DNA from: [Pasteurella] aerogenes
GTDB taxonomy: Bacteria > Pseudomonadota > Gammaproteobacteria > Enterobacterales > Pasteurellaceae
Assembly: GCA_900637275.1 (NCBI GenBank)
Contig: LR134362.1
Location: 1,054,001 to 1,118,000 of the forward strand
Direction of reading: 5' to 3'
DNA: 64,000 nt
The first letter of the stretch is position 1. The number at the start of each line of letters is the position of its first letter. A model generated the notes under the pieces. It ran no database searches. It saw only the letters and a list, made by a program, of their open reading frames with translations, and was not told the DNA's origin. Shown here piece by piece: positions 43,101-51,237 of this stretch. A program made the translations under genes and the position numbers.

Positions 43101-43257
43101 AAAAGCGATTTATGCCTCCTCATGGGAGAATAAATTAGCCGGCAAAGATCCGAATTATTGTTTGGCAACCGGTTATTCTTGCCGCAGCCAAATCAAACGA
43201 ATGGCACATTGGCAAGCCAAACATCCGGTACAAGCTTTATTACAATTATTCTTATAA
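40168..43257 (+). CDS. ydiJ: FAD-linked oxidase with iron-sulfur domain, YdiJ
   Basis: Large two-part oxidoreductase of 1029 residues from the ATG at 40168 (MLPRLQQIPEL); the longer frame upstream lacks homology. The N-terminal half is a VAO/GlpD-type FAD domain (RGGGTGTNGQSLN, GGMINTDASGQGS, IWGEHGKGMRSQY). The C-terminal part has a ferredoxin motif CLACKACASQCP and CCG-type cysteines (PHCTE, VGCCGMAGTFGHE). The YdiJ family has been described as D-2-hydroxyglutarate dehydrogenase; older annotation calls it a D-lactate dehydrogenase-like protein. First gene of ydiJ-menI-hemH-gntR. Contains four uptake signals, two as an inverted pair (42879-42916). Confidence 0.92.
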   Translation: MLPRLQQIPELSPVVSDYLQQLKNQHFEGDIASHYADRLSLATDNSVYQQLPQAILFPKTVADVVRITKLAQQEKFQALTFTPRGGGTGTNGQSLNNNIIVDLSRHMTQILELNVEQRWVRVQAGVVKDQLNQYLKPYGLFFSPELSTSNRATIGGMINTDASGQGSLKYGKTSDHVLGLRSVLMNGEILDTSAVNSATFFEKIADYSTTSKLLHQEIFQRCRDKRQTILQDLPQLNRFLTGYDLKNVFNDDLSEFNLTRILTGSEGSLAFICEATLDLTPIPQYRTLINIKYSSFDAALRNAPFMVKANALSVETVDSKVLNLAKEDIIWNSVSELLSEEEHNPILGLNIVEYAGNNQALIERQVAQLCAQLEHKIANQQDAIIGYQVCSDLASIERIYAMRKKAVGLLGNAKGAAKPIPFVEDTCVPPENLADYIAEFRALLDQHQLQYGMFGHVDAGVLHVRPALDLCDKDQVILFKQISDQVAELTRKYGGLIWGEHGKGMRSQYGEKFFTPELWQELRYIKSLFDPQNRLNPGKICTALDSEQTLYSILSPMRADQDRQIPIQMRHEFSGAMNCNGNGLCFNFDVHSTMCPSMKVSKNRVFSPKGRAAMVREWLRLMAQENVTPEQLDFHHNQIKLTDFVQKIRHSLKKSEEYDFSHEVKQAMDTCLACKACASQCPIKIDVPSFRAKFFHFYHQRYLRPVKDYMVSNVEYVAPLMAKAPKFFNFFTSAKLTQPLAEKVLGMTDLPLLSSPSLQQQLVEIGYQGYNLEQLEKIDQAEKQNMLLIVQDPFTSYYDAKVVADFVALTQKLDFKPVVLPFKPNGKAQHIKGFLTRFAKTAKNQADFLNRTAQLGIPLVGVDPAIVLSYRDEYQEILGAQRGDFRVITAHEWLKNQLSSERLQSAVKNLAENHRTFAQTEQVWYLFPHCTESTALPNSPKEWQQIFSAFGQTLNVENVGCCGMAGTFGHETQHIAMSKAIYASSWENKLAGKDPNYCLATGYSCRSQIKRMAHWQAKHPVQALLQLFL
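42879..42916. repeat. Inverted uptake-signal pair inside ydiJ
   Basis: AAGTGCGGT (42879-42887) and ACCGCACTT (42908-42916), both within the ydiJ coding sequence, with TTTT after it. A terminator-like fold inside a gene, presumably masked by translating ribosomes. Confidence 0.7.
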
Positions 43258-43270
43258 TATGAGATAACTT

Positions 43271-43690
43271 ATGACAATTTGGAAAAAAAACTTCACGATT
43301 GAGCAAATGAACCGTATGAATGAAAATTGTGCGGTGTCACATTTAGGCATTCAGTTCAGCGCGCAAGGTGACGATTGGCTAGAAGCAACTATGCCAGTGG
43401 ATCCACGCACAATACAACCGATGGGATTTTTACATGGAGGGATTTCCGTTGCGCTTGCCGAAACCGTGGCATCAATGGCGGGGTTTTGTTGTGTAGAAGA
43501 AAAGCAAGCGGTGGTTGGATTAGATATTAATGCCAGCCATTTACGCCCGGTAACATCCGGTAACGTATCCGCCCGCGCCACGCCAATCCGTTTAGGCAAA
43601 AGCGTGCAAGTTTGGCAAATTGAAATTCAAGATGAGCAACATAAGTTATGTTGTACCTCGCGTTTAACCCTTTCGGTGATTGCCTTATGA
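43271..43690 (+). CDS. menI: 1,4-dihydroxy-2-naphthoyl-CoA hydrolase (hotdog thioesterase)
   Basis: Thioesterase that releases dihydroxynaphthoate in menaquinone synthesis (E. coli YdiI/MenI; H. influenzae HI1161 has a known structure). The 139 residues form one hotdog fold; the catalytic glutamate is Glu64 in GFLHGGISVALAETVAS, and HLRPV and SRLTLSV strands follow. It starts 13 bases after ydiJ, and its TGA overlaps the hemH ATG by 4 bases (ATGA). The ydiJ-ydiI pairing is the same in E. coli. Confidence 0.93.
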   Translation: MTIWKKNFTIEQMNRMNENCAVSHLGIQFSAQGDDWLEATMPVDPRTIQPMGFLHGGISVALAETVASMAGFCCVEEKQAVVGLDINASHLRPVTSGNVSARATPIRLGKSVQVWQIEIQDEQHKLCCTSRLTLSVIAL

Positions 43691-44670
43691 CGCAAGCAAA
43701 AATCGGTGTTATTTTAGCCAATTTAGGGACGCCAGACGCGCCAACACCAGAGGCTGTTTCACGTTATTTATGGCAATTTTTGACCGATCCTCGCGTGGTA
43801 GATTTGCCCAAATGGCAATGGTTACCACTGCTGAAAGGGATTATTTTGCCTAAACGTTCTAAACGGGTGGCAAAAAATTATCAGTCAATTTGGCATGCAC
43901 AAGGTTCGCCACTGCTTGTTATCACGCAGCAGCAACGACAGGCACTACAACAATATTTTGACCAGCATTCGGCGAATGTGACCGTTGAAATCGGCATGAG
44001 CTATGGCAATCCGTCCATGACAAGTGCGGTCGAAAATTTGATAAAATTACAAGTCGATAAAATCATTGTTTTGCCATTGTATCCACAATATAGCAGTACG
44101 ACTACTGCTGCATTATTTGACGCGTTCGCTGCTGCTTTAAAAGCGCAACGTCATATTCCGCCCTTTGCTTTTATTCATTCCTACCCAACTGATGAAAATT
44201 ATATTGCGGCGTTAGCGCAATCCATTAAAGTGCGGTTAAAATCTGACGAGTTTTTGCTCTTTTCTTATCATGGCATTCCGCTACGTTATGAAGACGAGGG
44301 CGATTATTATCGGGAACATTGCCGCCAAACCACGTTGGCGGTAGTCGATAAATTGGGCTTAACGGAAAATCAATGGGCGATGTCCTTTCAATCCCGATTT
44401 GGTAAAGAAAAATGGTTACAACCTTACACTGATGCCTTTTTATCAACAATTGCCGAACGCCAAGGTGTACAAAAGATCGCGGTGATCTGTCCCGGATTTT
44501 CTGTGGATTGCTTGGAGACCTTAGAGGAAATTGCACAAGAAAATCGCGAATTATTTTTGCAGCACGGAGGAGTATCCTATCAATATATTCCGGCGTTAAA
44601 TGCCGATCCGATGCATATTCATATGATGGCTCAATTAATTTTACGTCAAATTGAGGAACAGAATGACTAA
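43687..44670 (+). CDS. hemH: Ferrochelatase
   Basis: Inserts ferrous iron into protoporphyrin IX, the last step of haem synthesis. I choose ATG 43687 (MTQAKIGVILANLGTPDAP), overlapping the menI stop, over an upstream in-frame codon. The 327-residue product has catalytic His195 in LFSYHGIPLRY and the acidic metal-path residue in CPGFSVDCLETLEEI. It ends overlapping the gntR start by 8 bases. Presence of hemH suggests protoporphyrin at least can be converted to haem. Two uptake signals (44022-44030, 44228-44236) lie in the gene. Confidence 0.96.
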   Translation: MTQAKIGVILANLGTPDAPTPEAVSRYLWQFLTDPRVVDLPKWQWLPLLKGIILPKRSKRVAKNYQSIWHAQGSPLLVITQQQRQALQQYFDQHSANVTVEIGMSYGNPSMTSAVENLIKLQVDKIIVLPLYPQYSSTTTAALFDAFAAALKAQRHIPPFAFIHSYPTDENYIAALAQSIKVRLKSDEFLLFSYHGIPLRYEDEGDYYREHCRQTTLAVVDKLGLTENQWAMSFQSRFGKEKWLQPYTDAFLSTIAERQGVQKIAVICPGFSVDCLETLEEIAQENRELFLQHGGVSYQYIPALNADPMHIHMMAQLILRQIEEQND

Positions 44671-45661
44671 ACATAAACGTCCGACATTACAAGACATTGC
44701 TATTCATCTCGGCATTACTAAAATGACTGTCAGTCGTTATTTGCGCAATCCCAATACCGTGGCAGCGTCCACACGCCAAAAAATTGCCATGGCAATTGAA
44801 GAATTTGGCTATATTCCTAATCGTGCGCCGGATATTTTATCTAATGCCAAAAGCCGCGCCATTGGCGTGTTGGTTCCCTCACTAACTAACCAAGTTTTCG
44901 CCGATGTAATCAAAGGCATTGAGATGATAACGGATAATGCCGGCTATCAAACCATGCTGGCACATTACGGATATAGCGAAAGTAAAGAAGAACAGCGGAT
45001 CGAAAGTTTGTTGTCCTATAATGTGGATGGGCTGATTTTATCGGAAAATCATCACACAGAACGCACGCGCAAAATGTTGGAAATCGCCAATATTCCGGTG
45101 ATCGAAATTATGGATTGTAGCGAAGTCGGAATCCAACAGGCGATTGGTTTTGATAATGTGTCAGCGGCACAATCAATGGTGGAAACCATGATTAATCGAG
45201 GTTATCGTCACATTGTGTATTTCAGCGCCCGAATGGATAAACGGACAAAACTTAAAATGCAAGGTTATGAACAAGCCATGAAACGACATGGACTAGAACC
45301 GCATAGTTTAATCACTGAAGTGCCTTCTTCTTTTAGTTTAGGTTCCGAACAGTTAAGACAAACGCTAGAAAAATACCCAGAAACAAATGGAATTTTCTGC
45401 ACCAATGACGACTTGGCAATCGGCGCAATCTTTGAATGTCAACGACTGGGCATTCGTATTCCGCAAGAAATGGCTATCGCCGGTTTTCACGGACATGATG
45501 TTGGACAATCCATGACCCCACAACTTGCCACTGTAGTAACACCTCGCTTGGAAATAGGTCAACGAGCCGCGCAAGAATTACTGGATAGGCTAAGTGATCT
45601 GCCTCAAACCAGCAGTTTGATTAATTTAGGTTATCAAATTCACTTAGGAGAAAGCATATAA
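44663..45661 (+). CDS. gntR: LacI-family regulator, gluconate repressor type (GntR)
   Basis: A 332-residue repressor with N-terminal helix-turn-helix (about 6-25, TLQDIAIHLGITKMTVSRYLRNP), hinge (FGYIPNRAPDILSNAKSRAIGVLVPS), and sugar-binding core. It follows E. coli GntR closely, including VFADVIKGIE, YQTMLAHYGY, FCTNDDLAIGAIFECQRLGI and AIAGFHGHDVGQ. The ATG at 44663 follows GAGGAA and overlaps the end of hemH by 8 bases, so it is coupled to it. No gluconate kinase or permease gene is in the window, so its targets are elsewhere. The gluconate role is by family. Confidence 0.88.
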   Translation: MTKHKRPTLQDIAIHLGITKMTVSRYLRNPNTVAASTRQKIAMAIEEFGYIPNRAPDILSNAKSRAIGVLVPSLTNQVFADVIKGIEMITDNAGYQTMLAHYGYSESKEEQRIESLLSYNVDGLILSENHHTERTRKMLEIANIPVIEIMDCSEVGIQQAIGFDNVSAAQSMVETMINRGYRHIVYFSARMDKRTKLKMQGYEQAMKRHGLEPHSLITEVPSSFSLGSEQLRQTLEKYPETNGIFCTNDDLAIGAIFECQRLGIRIPQEMAIAGFHGHDVGQSMTPQLATVVTPRLEIGQRAAQELLDRLSDLPQTSSLINLGYQIHLGESI

Positions 45662-45679
45662 CATAAGGGCGGGCAAAAA

Positions 45680-45712
45680 TGAAAAAAAAGACAAGGAAAA
45701 CCTTGTCTCAAT
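45680..45712 (-). terminator. Terminator of cspD
   Basis: GACAAGG (45690-45696), AAAA, CCTTGTC (45701-45707), with an eight-base T-run on the minus strand. Confidence 0.85.
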
Positions 45713-45744
45713 TGATGACTAAATTAAAGGAAAAGTGATTATAA

Positions 45745-45954
45745 TTATTCGACAATAGGAATGATTTTAGTGGCGTGTGAACCTTTATCTCCATGCACCG
45801 CCTCGAAATTGACTTTTTGCCCCGCTTTTAACGAACGGTAACCGTCCATCTCAATTACTGAATAATGCGCAAAAATATCTGCATCACTTCCTTCCGCAGA
45901 AATAAACCCAAACCCTTTCGCATTATTAAACCATTTTACAACGCCGACTTCCAT
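45745..45954 (-). CDS. cspD: Cold-shock-like protein CspD
   Basis: Single OB-fold nucleic-acid-binding protein; in E. coli CspD is made in stationary phase and blocks replication elongation. The ATG at 45954 is best spaced from AGAGG, with another two codons upstream. The 69 residues keep VVKWFNNAKGFGFISAEGSDADIFAHYS, with the RNP1-like KGFGFI and RNP2-like DIFAH. MDGYRSLKAGQKVNFE is nearer CspD than CspA. It is monocistronic with a strong terminator. Confidence 0.92.
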   Translation of the reverse strand: MEVGVVKWFNNAKGFGFISAEGSDADIFAHYSVIEMDGYRSLKAGQKVNFEAVHGDKGSHATKIIPIVE

Positions 45955-46167
45955 AAACATAACCTCTGTGATAAAGCCTTACCGGCCCATAACTTCAATA
46001 AGACACTTGCCTTATCCCCTTTTCTGGGTACAGATAATCCTAAAAAATAGATGATTTATCAATAAGAAATATGTCAAAATCAAACAGAGATCACAAAATT
46101 TTTTACGCCTTTTCTTGCTTGCTCAATTCAGCAAAAATCAATACGACTCATAATGCACAAACAAAAC

Positions 46168-46329
46168 TTATTCAAGCTTTTTATTTTCCCGATATTTCTC
46201 CCGTAATTCTTGAGCCACCAACGCGATCGCTTCTCCGCTTCCCATGCCTTGTTGCATAAGCGCTTGAATTTTTTCCACTGCTTCTTGCTGTTGTTGATGG
46301 GTTAAATGTAATAATTCGTTATCAAACAT
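46168..46329 (-). CDS. yoaH: YoaH family protein (UPF0181)
   Basis: A 53-residue soluble protein from the ATG at 46329, which has GGGAGA ahead of it. The family core LTHQQQQEAVEKIQALMQQGMGSGEAIALVAQELRE matches E. coli YoaH. Function unknown. In H. influenzae an UPF0181 gene also sits near a cold-shock gene. The 213 bases between it and cspD hold nothing that I recognise. Confidence 0.9.
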   Translation of the reverse strand: MFDNELLHLTHQQQQEAVEKIQALMQQGMGSGEAIALVAQELREKYRENKKLE

Positions 46330-46422
46330 AAAAGTCTCCCGATTAATAGATTTGCACAAGCGCGACATAATAGCGTAAAATTGACCAATTCACTAATTTT
46401 GTCAGCATTCATGTTGTAAGCG

Positions 46423-46680
46423 ATGAAAGATTACCACATTCAACTTCTACACCAACAACGCCATATTCGGCATGATAACCAAATTTCTCTGCTTTCTGTC
46501 CTAGAACAGCAAGGTATTTTTCCCGAATATCAATGCCGCGCTGGTCATTGCGGTTCTTGCCGCATCAAAATGAAAAAAGGCAAGGTGTCCTATAAAGAAA
46601 CGCCTCTTGCCTTTTTAAATCCCGATGAGATTCTACTGTGCTGTTGCCAAGTAGAAGAGGATTTGGAATTGGAACTTTAA
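46423..46680 (+). CDS. yfaE: [2Fe-2S] ferredoxin YfaE (NrdB radical maintenance)
   Basis: An 85-residue plant-type ferredoxin. Cluster cysteines are Cys38, Cys43 and Cys46 in YQCRAGHCGSCR, with the fourth in ILLCCC (73-75). Length and sequence follow E. coli YfaE, which reduces the NrdB diiron site so that its tyrosyl radical can be regenerated. In E. coli yfaE directly follows nrdB; here nrdB is 17 kb away and the flanking genes are yoaH and a transporter. It overlaps nothing and is convergent with the DASS gene, with one base between stops. Confidence 0.9.
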   Translation: MKDYHIQLLHQQRHIRHDNQISLLSVLEQQGIFPEYQCRAGHCGSCRIKMKKGKVSYKETPLAFLNPDEILLCCCQVEEDLELEL

Positions 46681-46681
46681 A

Positions 46682-48148
46682 TTACCACCAGCCAAGCACT
46701 TTCATCCACACGCCACCGACGACAAACCAAATCACTAACGAGAAAATAGAAATAATAAAACTCACACCCCACCATTGACCGGTTGAATTATAACCTGAAC
46801 CAAATAATGCGGGTCCCGGACCGCCGGCGTATTGGGTTAAGCTCATGGATAACGTCGAAGTATAACCTAGCCCAATCGCCGCTAGCATTGGAGGCGTCCC
46901 CACTGCAATTGCTGCTGCCAAAAAGGCAAGATACATCGCGGAAATATGTGCCATTGCCGAAGCAAAGAAATAGCGGGTATAAAAATAAACCAACACTAAA
47001 ATACCAAATGCCATCGGCCAACTTAAATCGCCTACAAAAGAAGAAATATGTTCAGAAATCCAACTGATGGTACCATATTTATTCAGCGCATTTGCCATCA
47101 TCACCAATACCGCAAACCAGAACATCGTATCCCAAGCGGTAGTTTCGGAAATGATATTTTTCCAGGTCATGATATTGGATAATAATAAAATCATTAAGCC
47201 AATAAATGCAGATACAGTAGCAGAAATACCGAACGCCAAATCACCCACGGTCCAGAGGAACAATAACAACACAAAATCAAGCGCTAAAATCCATTCGGCT
47301 TTGCTCATCGGTCCCATGCTTTTCAGTTCTTCGCGCGCCATTTCTGCCATTTTCGGCGTATCTTTTAATTCCGGTGGGTAAATGAGATATACCAAATATG
47401 GTAAAATAATCAAACTGACTAGTCCCGGTACAATCGCCCCTAAAAACCAAGTCATCCATGAAATCTGGACGCCTTGACCTAATGCTAATTCAGCAATTAA
47501 TGGGTTACCTGCCATGGCGGTTAAAAACATAGTACACACGATAGTATCAATTTGTGATACAACAATGGCTAAAAATGCCCCCGCTTTTCTTGCCGTTGGT
47601 CCCGGTTTGGAATCATAGGCTTCCGCAATCGATTGCATAATTGGGTACATAATACCACCGCCGCGCGCAGAAGCAGACGGAATGCCCGGTCCGATAATCA
47701 CATCAGCTAAGGCAATACCATAAGCCACGCCCATCATTTTTTTACCAAAGCGCGCCACAAAGTATAACGCAATCCGTTTTCCTAAGCCGGTTTTAATCAC
47801 CGCGCGCGATAAAAACATGGCAATACCGATAAGCCAAATCGTTGCATTGGAAAATCCGGACAACATCGCTACATCTTCTTTACCTGCTTTAATCGGCGTT
47901 AATCCAGTCAACCCGCTGATAACCAAAGCTAATAAGGTTGCAGCACCCATCGGCATAGCTTTAGCAATAATTGCAACAATCGTCGCCACAAATAAAGCAA
48001 ACATTCCCCAAGCTCTTGGGGTAAGACCTTCAGGTACCGGAATTAACCAAATACCGAATCCAACAATCAGGGATATTAATAGCCCCTTCCACTGAAATCC
48101 CAACTTAACTTCCACTGGTGGAAGTGTGGGTTTTGTTTCACCAACCAT
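46682..48148 (-). CDS. DASS-family anion:sodium or anion exchange transporter (CitT/YbhI-like)
   Basis: A 488-residue inner membrane protein with about 12-13 hydrophobic segments, from the ATG at 48148 (MVGETKPTLPPVEVK) behind GGAGAG. Divalent anion:Na+ symporter family features include GPGIPSASARGGGIMYPIMQSIA and, in the second half, YFFASAMAHISAMYLAFLAAAIAVG and LTQYAGGPGPALFGSGY. Members carry citrate, succinate, malate, tartrate or oxoglutarate; the substrate cannot be read from sequence. No citrate lyase genes adjoin it. It lies downstream of dapB on the same strand. Confidence 0.87.
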   Translation of the reverse strand: MVGETKPTLPPVEVKLGFQWKGLLISLIVGFGIWLIPVPEGLTPRAWGMFALFVATIVAIIAKAMPMGAATLLALVISGLTGLTPIKAGKEDVAMLSGFSNATIWLIGIAMFLSRAVIKTGLGKRIALYFVARFGKKMMGVAYGIALADVIIGPGIPSASARGGGIMYPIMQSIAEAYDSKPGPTARKAGAFLAIVVSQIDTIVCTMFLTAMAGNPLIAELALGQGVQISWMTWFLGAIVPGLVSLIILPYLVYLIYPPELKDTPKMAEMAREELKSMGPMSKAEWILALDFVLLLFLWTVGDLAFGISATVSAFIGLMILLLSNIMTWKNIISETTAWDTMFWFAVLVMMANALNKYGTISWISEHISSFVGDLSWPMAFGILVLVYFYTRYFFASAMAHISAMYLAFLAAAIAVGTPPMLAAIGLGYTSTLSMSLTQYAGGPGPALFGSGYNSTGQWWGVSFIISIFSLVIWFVVGGVWMKVLGWW

Positions 48149-48209
48149 AAATGCTCTCCAAAGTAAGTTAATCAAAGTAGTAATAAAAATAAAATCAGAA
48201 AATAAAAAA

Positions 48210-49022
48210 TTATAACGTATTCAAACTTAATACATCGGTCATATCAAATAATCCTTGCGGTTTTTGATCCAACCATTTTGCCGCACGCACAGCCCCATTA
48301 GCAAAGGTCATACGACTTGAGGCTTTGTGTGAAATTTCTACCCGTTCGCCAATGTCAGCAAACCATACCGTATGTTCACCTACCACGTCGCTAGCGCGGA
48401 TAGTGGCAAAGCCGATTTCATCCCGTTTGCGCTCGCCGGTAATTCCGTCACGACAAAAAACCCCATGAGTTTTTAAATCACGCCCAAGGGTTTTGGCAAT
48501 ATGTTCTCCCATGGATAACGCAGTACCCGAAGGCGCATCTACCTTGTGGCGATGGTGAGCTTCAATAATTTCGATATCACAATAATCGCCCATCACTTTC
48601 GCTGCTTTTTCCAACAATTTAAACACTAAATTAACGCCAACGCTGAAATTTGAGGCAAACACAATCGCAATTTTTTCTGCCGCACTTTGAATAGCTGCTT
48701 TGCCGGTATCATCAAAACCAGTGGTTCCAATGATCATTTTTTTACCATGTTCAACGCAAAATTTAAGATGCTCTAAGGTGCCTTCCGGTCGGGTAAAATC
48801 GATCAACACATCAAATTGATCTTTTTGCGTTTCTAAATTATCCGAAACCGCCACGCCTAATTGACCGATGCCCGCTAATTCACCAGCATCTGCACCGACC
48901 AAAGATGACCCTTGGCGCTCAAAAGCAGCACCAAGTACCACGCCTTCCGCCGCCTGTACCGCTTGAATTAATTGACGTCCCATGCGACCGCCAGCACCCG
49001 CTACTGCAATTTTTAATGTCAT
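48210..49022 (-). CDS. dapB: 4-hydroxy-tetrahydrodipicolinate reductase
   Basis: NAD(P)H-dependent second step of the diaminopimelate/lysine branch, giving tetrahydrodipicolinate, the substrate of DapD. The 270 residues have the nucleotide motif VAGAGGRMGRQLIQ at the N-terminus, the IGTTGF loop, and the signature EIIEAHHRHKVDAPSGTALSMGE with catalytic His and Lys. AAAGAGGAAAG precedes the ATG. It is 37 bases downstream of the rhtC-like gene's stop codon, so partial read-through from the rib-nus operon is possible. Confidence 0.96.
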   Translation of the reverse strand: MTLKIAVAGAGGRMGRQLIQAVQAAEGVVLGAAFERQGSSLVGADAGELAGIGQLGVAVSDNLETQKDQFDVLIDFTRPEGTLEHLKFCVEHGKKMIIGTTGFDDTGKAAIQSAAEKIAIVFASNFSVGVNLVFKLLEKAAKVMGDYCDIEIIEAHHRHKVDAPSGTALSMGEHIAKTLGRDLKTHGVFCRDGITGERKRDEIGFATIRASDVVGEHTVWFADIGERVEISHKASSRMTFANGAVRAAKWLDQKPQGLFDMTDVLSLNTL

Positions 49023-49059
49023 GTTCTTTCCTCTTTAAATAGTAATTTATTCAATCCGA

Positions 49060-49701
49060 TCAAAGCGTGCGATTGCCCATTTCCAACAAAACACCGCTGT
49101 AAATTAAATACCCGCCGAATAATACAAAAATTAATCCGGATAAATTATCAATATAACGACTATAACGCCCGTAAAACCGTTTTGCTATCTTACGTGAAAA
49201 AATAATGGATATGAAATAAAAATAGAAAAAAGTTTCAAAAAGAATGATCAAAAGTGCGGTCAAAATTTGCCACGTTTCGGTTAAATTCACCAAAACAAAG
49301 GACATCACGCTACTGAAATAAATAATCGCTTTGGCATTCGATAAATTAACCCACAATCCTTTGCGAATTTCTTTGCCGATAGTCGTTGCTTGATTAAGGC
49401 GATTATCTGTATTTTCATCAAATACCACATTCTCGCGTACACGTAACATCAAAACGCCTAAATAGACTAAATATCCACCACCTAGGATCATAATAATGCC
49501 TTGCAGCGCGGGATAGGTAGTGAATAATACCGCCAAGCCTAAAATGGCTGATGTCGCCCAAAATAAAACACCAAACGTGATACCAAAAATCCCACAAACA
49601 ACATTACGCCGCGTATTACTCGCTGCCATCCGGCTGACATAAAAAAAATCTGGACCGGGTGCCAGTAAACCAAAAAAATGCACAAGAATTAAATTTAACA
49701 T
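49060..49701 (-). CDS. LysE/RhtB-family amino acid exporter (RhtC-like)
   Basis: A 213-residue inner membrane protein with six hydrophobic segments. It begins MLNLILVHFFGLLAPGPDFFYVSRMA, the APGPDF motif of the LysE/RhtB family, followed by GGGYLVYLGVLMLR and the NLSNAKAIIYFSSVMSF segment. Closest by eye to the threonine exporter RhtC, but substrate is uncertain. The N-terminus before the motif is slightly shorter than in E. coli. It is 9 bases after pgpA and probably the last gene of ribH-nusB-thiL-pgpA. An uptake signal lies at 49252-49260. Confidence 0.87.
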   Translation of the reverse strand: MLNLILVHFFGLLAPGPDFFYVSRMAASNTRRNVVCGIFGITFGVLFWATSAILGLAVLFTTYPALQGIIMILGGGYLVYLGVLMLRVRENVVFDENTDNRLNQATTIGKEIRKGLWVNLSNAKAIIYFSSVMSFVLVNLTETWQILTALLIILFETFFYFYFISIIFSRKIAKRFYGRYSRYIDNLSGLIFVLFGGYLIYSGVLLEMGNRTL

Positions 49702-49710
49702 ATAGCCCTT

Positions 49711-50205
49711 TTAGACGAAAATATTGATCAACGCAATAACCAGCACGGAATAAATCGCCGCTAGTACATCATCCAGCATAATACCGAAACCGCTTTCTAA
49801 TTTTTGGTCAAAATAACGAATGGGATAAGGTTTGAGAATATCAAAGAAACGAAATACGATAAAGGCAGTCAGGCACCACCCCCAGGTCAACGCCGGCAAG
49901 GCAAGCAATACAATAAAAACGCCGACAATCTCGTCCCATACAATGGCACCATGATCATGCACGCCCATATCATCAGCGGTTTTTTGGCAAAGATAGCAAC
50001 CGATAAAAAAACTGGCGATAATTAACAGTGCAAAAAAGCCACTGCTAAGCCATTGTAATAGCCCCCATCCCAACAATATACCGACCAAAGATCCCCAGGT
50101 TCCCGGCGCTTTAGCGCATAATCCGGAACCAAACCCAAGAGCAAAAAAATGAATTGGGTTAGTCACCTTAAGACGAGATAACGGATTTTGCTGAAACTCT
50201 GCCAC
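49711..50205 (-). CDS. pgpA: Phosphatidylglycerophosphatase A
   Basis: Inner membrane phosphatase removing the terminal phosphate of phosphatidylglycerophosphate to make phosphatidylglycerol. The 164 residues carry the family motif GSGLCAKAPGTWGSL near the N-terminus, then DDMGVHDHGAIVWDEIVGVFI, holding the metal-binding Asp and Glu, and LDDVLAAIYS near the C-terminus, with about four membrane segments. It is 8 bases after thiL, as in E. coli. Confidence 0.95.
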   Translation of the reverse strand: MAEFQQNPLSRLKVTNPIHFFALGFGSGLCAKAPGTWGSLVGILLGWGLLQWLSSGFFALLIIASFFIGCYLCQKTADDMGVHDHGAIVWDEIVGVFIVLLALPALTWGWCLTAFIVFRFFDILKPYPIRYFDQKLESGFGIMLDDVLAAIYSVLVIALINIFV

Positions 50206-50213
50206 CTTTCCCC

Positions 50214-51215
50214 CTATTTAAAATGATCAAATCCAGCAATAACATCAAATTCAACCACTTGCCCAAGACGCTGAAACACAACCGGTTTTTTATGTTCTGC
50301 CCGCGCCGGGCTAATACGTCCAACGCAAGTATAAGGCACGCCAATATGAGCTAAAGTGCGGTCTAATTTTGCTTTATTTTGATCTGATACAGTAAAGCAA
50401 AGTTCGTAATCTTCGCCGCCAGTCAGCGCTAACTGCTCTGCTTTTTCTTTGCCGACCACCTTCAAAAGCGCCGGTGACAACGGTAATTTATCTAAATCAA
50501 TCACTGCACCGCATTGACTTCGCTGTAAAATATGCCCTAAATCAGCCACAAAACCATCGGAAATATCAATTGCGGCATTCGCCAACATCCCAACCGACAA
50601 TTCAAACCCCAGCAACACGCGAGGCGTTGGACGCAAATGGCGCTGAATTAAAAATTCTTCATCAGAATTAACCGCACTTTTTACTTTGCCTTGCTGCAAT
50701 AGCGCAAGCCCTGCCGCACTGTCGCCAAGCGTCCCTGAAACATAAATCCAATCGCCAACTTTTGCACTATGCCGACACAAGGCTTTACCTTTGGGAACAA
50801 TACCTTGTGCAGTAATAGTCACCACGTGCAATGCGCCTTTAGTGGTATCGCCGCCGATCAAATCGACATTGTAATGATCCAACACCTCAAAAAAACTGTC
50901 GCTAAATTCGTTCAACCATTGATGATCCACATGAGGTAAGGTTAAGGCTAATGAAAACCAAGCAGGCTCCGCGCCCATAGCGGCAAGATCGCTAAGATTG
51001 GTTGCCGCTGCTTTATAAGCTAAATCAGCGGCATTAATGGAGGGTAAAAAATGCACATTTTCCACCATCGTATCCGTCGTAATCGCAATGCGCTGATTTT
51101 GACGGTGTTCTGTGATGGCACAATCATCCCCGATAGAAAGAATCACATCCTTGCGGGGAGATCGTTTTGACGCAGTAAAATAACGTTGAATAATGTCAAA
51201 TTCGCCATTACTCAT
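50214..51215 (-). CDS. thiL: Thiamine-monophosphate kinase
   Basis: ATP-dependent phosphorylation of thiamine monophosphate to the active diphosphate cofactor. The 333 residues show the PurM/ThiL-type fold: FDIIQRYF at the start, LSIGDDCAI with metal aspartates, TTDTMVENVHF, and GGDTTKG, then AIDISDGFVADLGHI and TGGEDYELCF in the second half. It is 22 bases after nusB in the conserved ribH-nusB-thiL-pgpA order. Uptake signals lie at 50354-50362 and 50671-50679. Confidence 0.95.
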   Translation of the reverse strand: MSNGEFDIIQRYFTASKRSPRKDVILSIGDDCAITEHRQNQRIAITTDTMVENVHFLPSINAADLAYKAAATNLSDLAAMGAEPAWFSLALTLPHVDHQWLNEFSDSFFEVLDHYNVDLIGGDTTKGALHVVTITAQGIVPKGKALCRHSAKVGDWIYVSGTLGDSAAGLALLQQGKVKSAVNSDEEFLIQRHLRPTPRVLLGFELSVGMLANAAIDISDGFVADLGHILQRSQCGAVIDLDKLPLSPALLKVVGKEKAEQLALTGGEDYELCFTVSDQNKAKLDRTLAHIGVPYTCVGRISPARAEHKKPVVFQRLGQVVEFDVIAGFDHFK

Positions 51216-51237
51216 TGGCGTATCCTTCTAAAACACT

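Noticed and set aside
45865..46050. Plus-strand frame opposite cspD
   Set aside because: It overlaps cspD antisense, has no ribosome site, and the peptide is not recognisable.
48149..48175. Upstream start codon of the DASS transporter
   Set aside because: The ATG at 48148 has GGAGAG well placed ahead of it, whereas the earlier start has none and adds unrelated residues.
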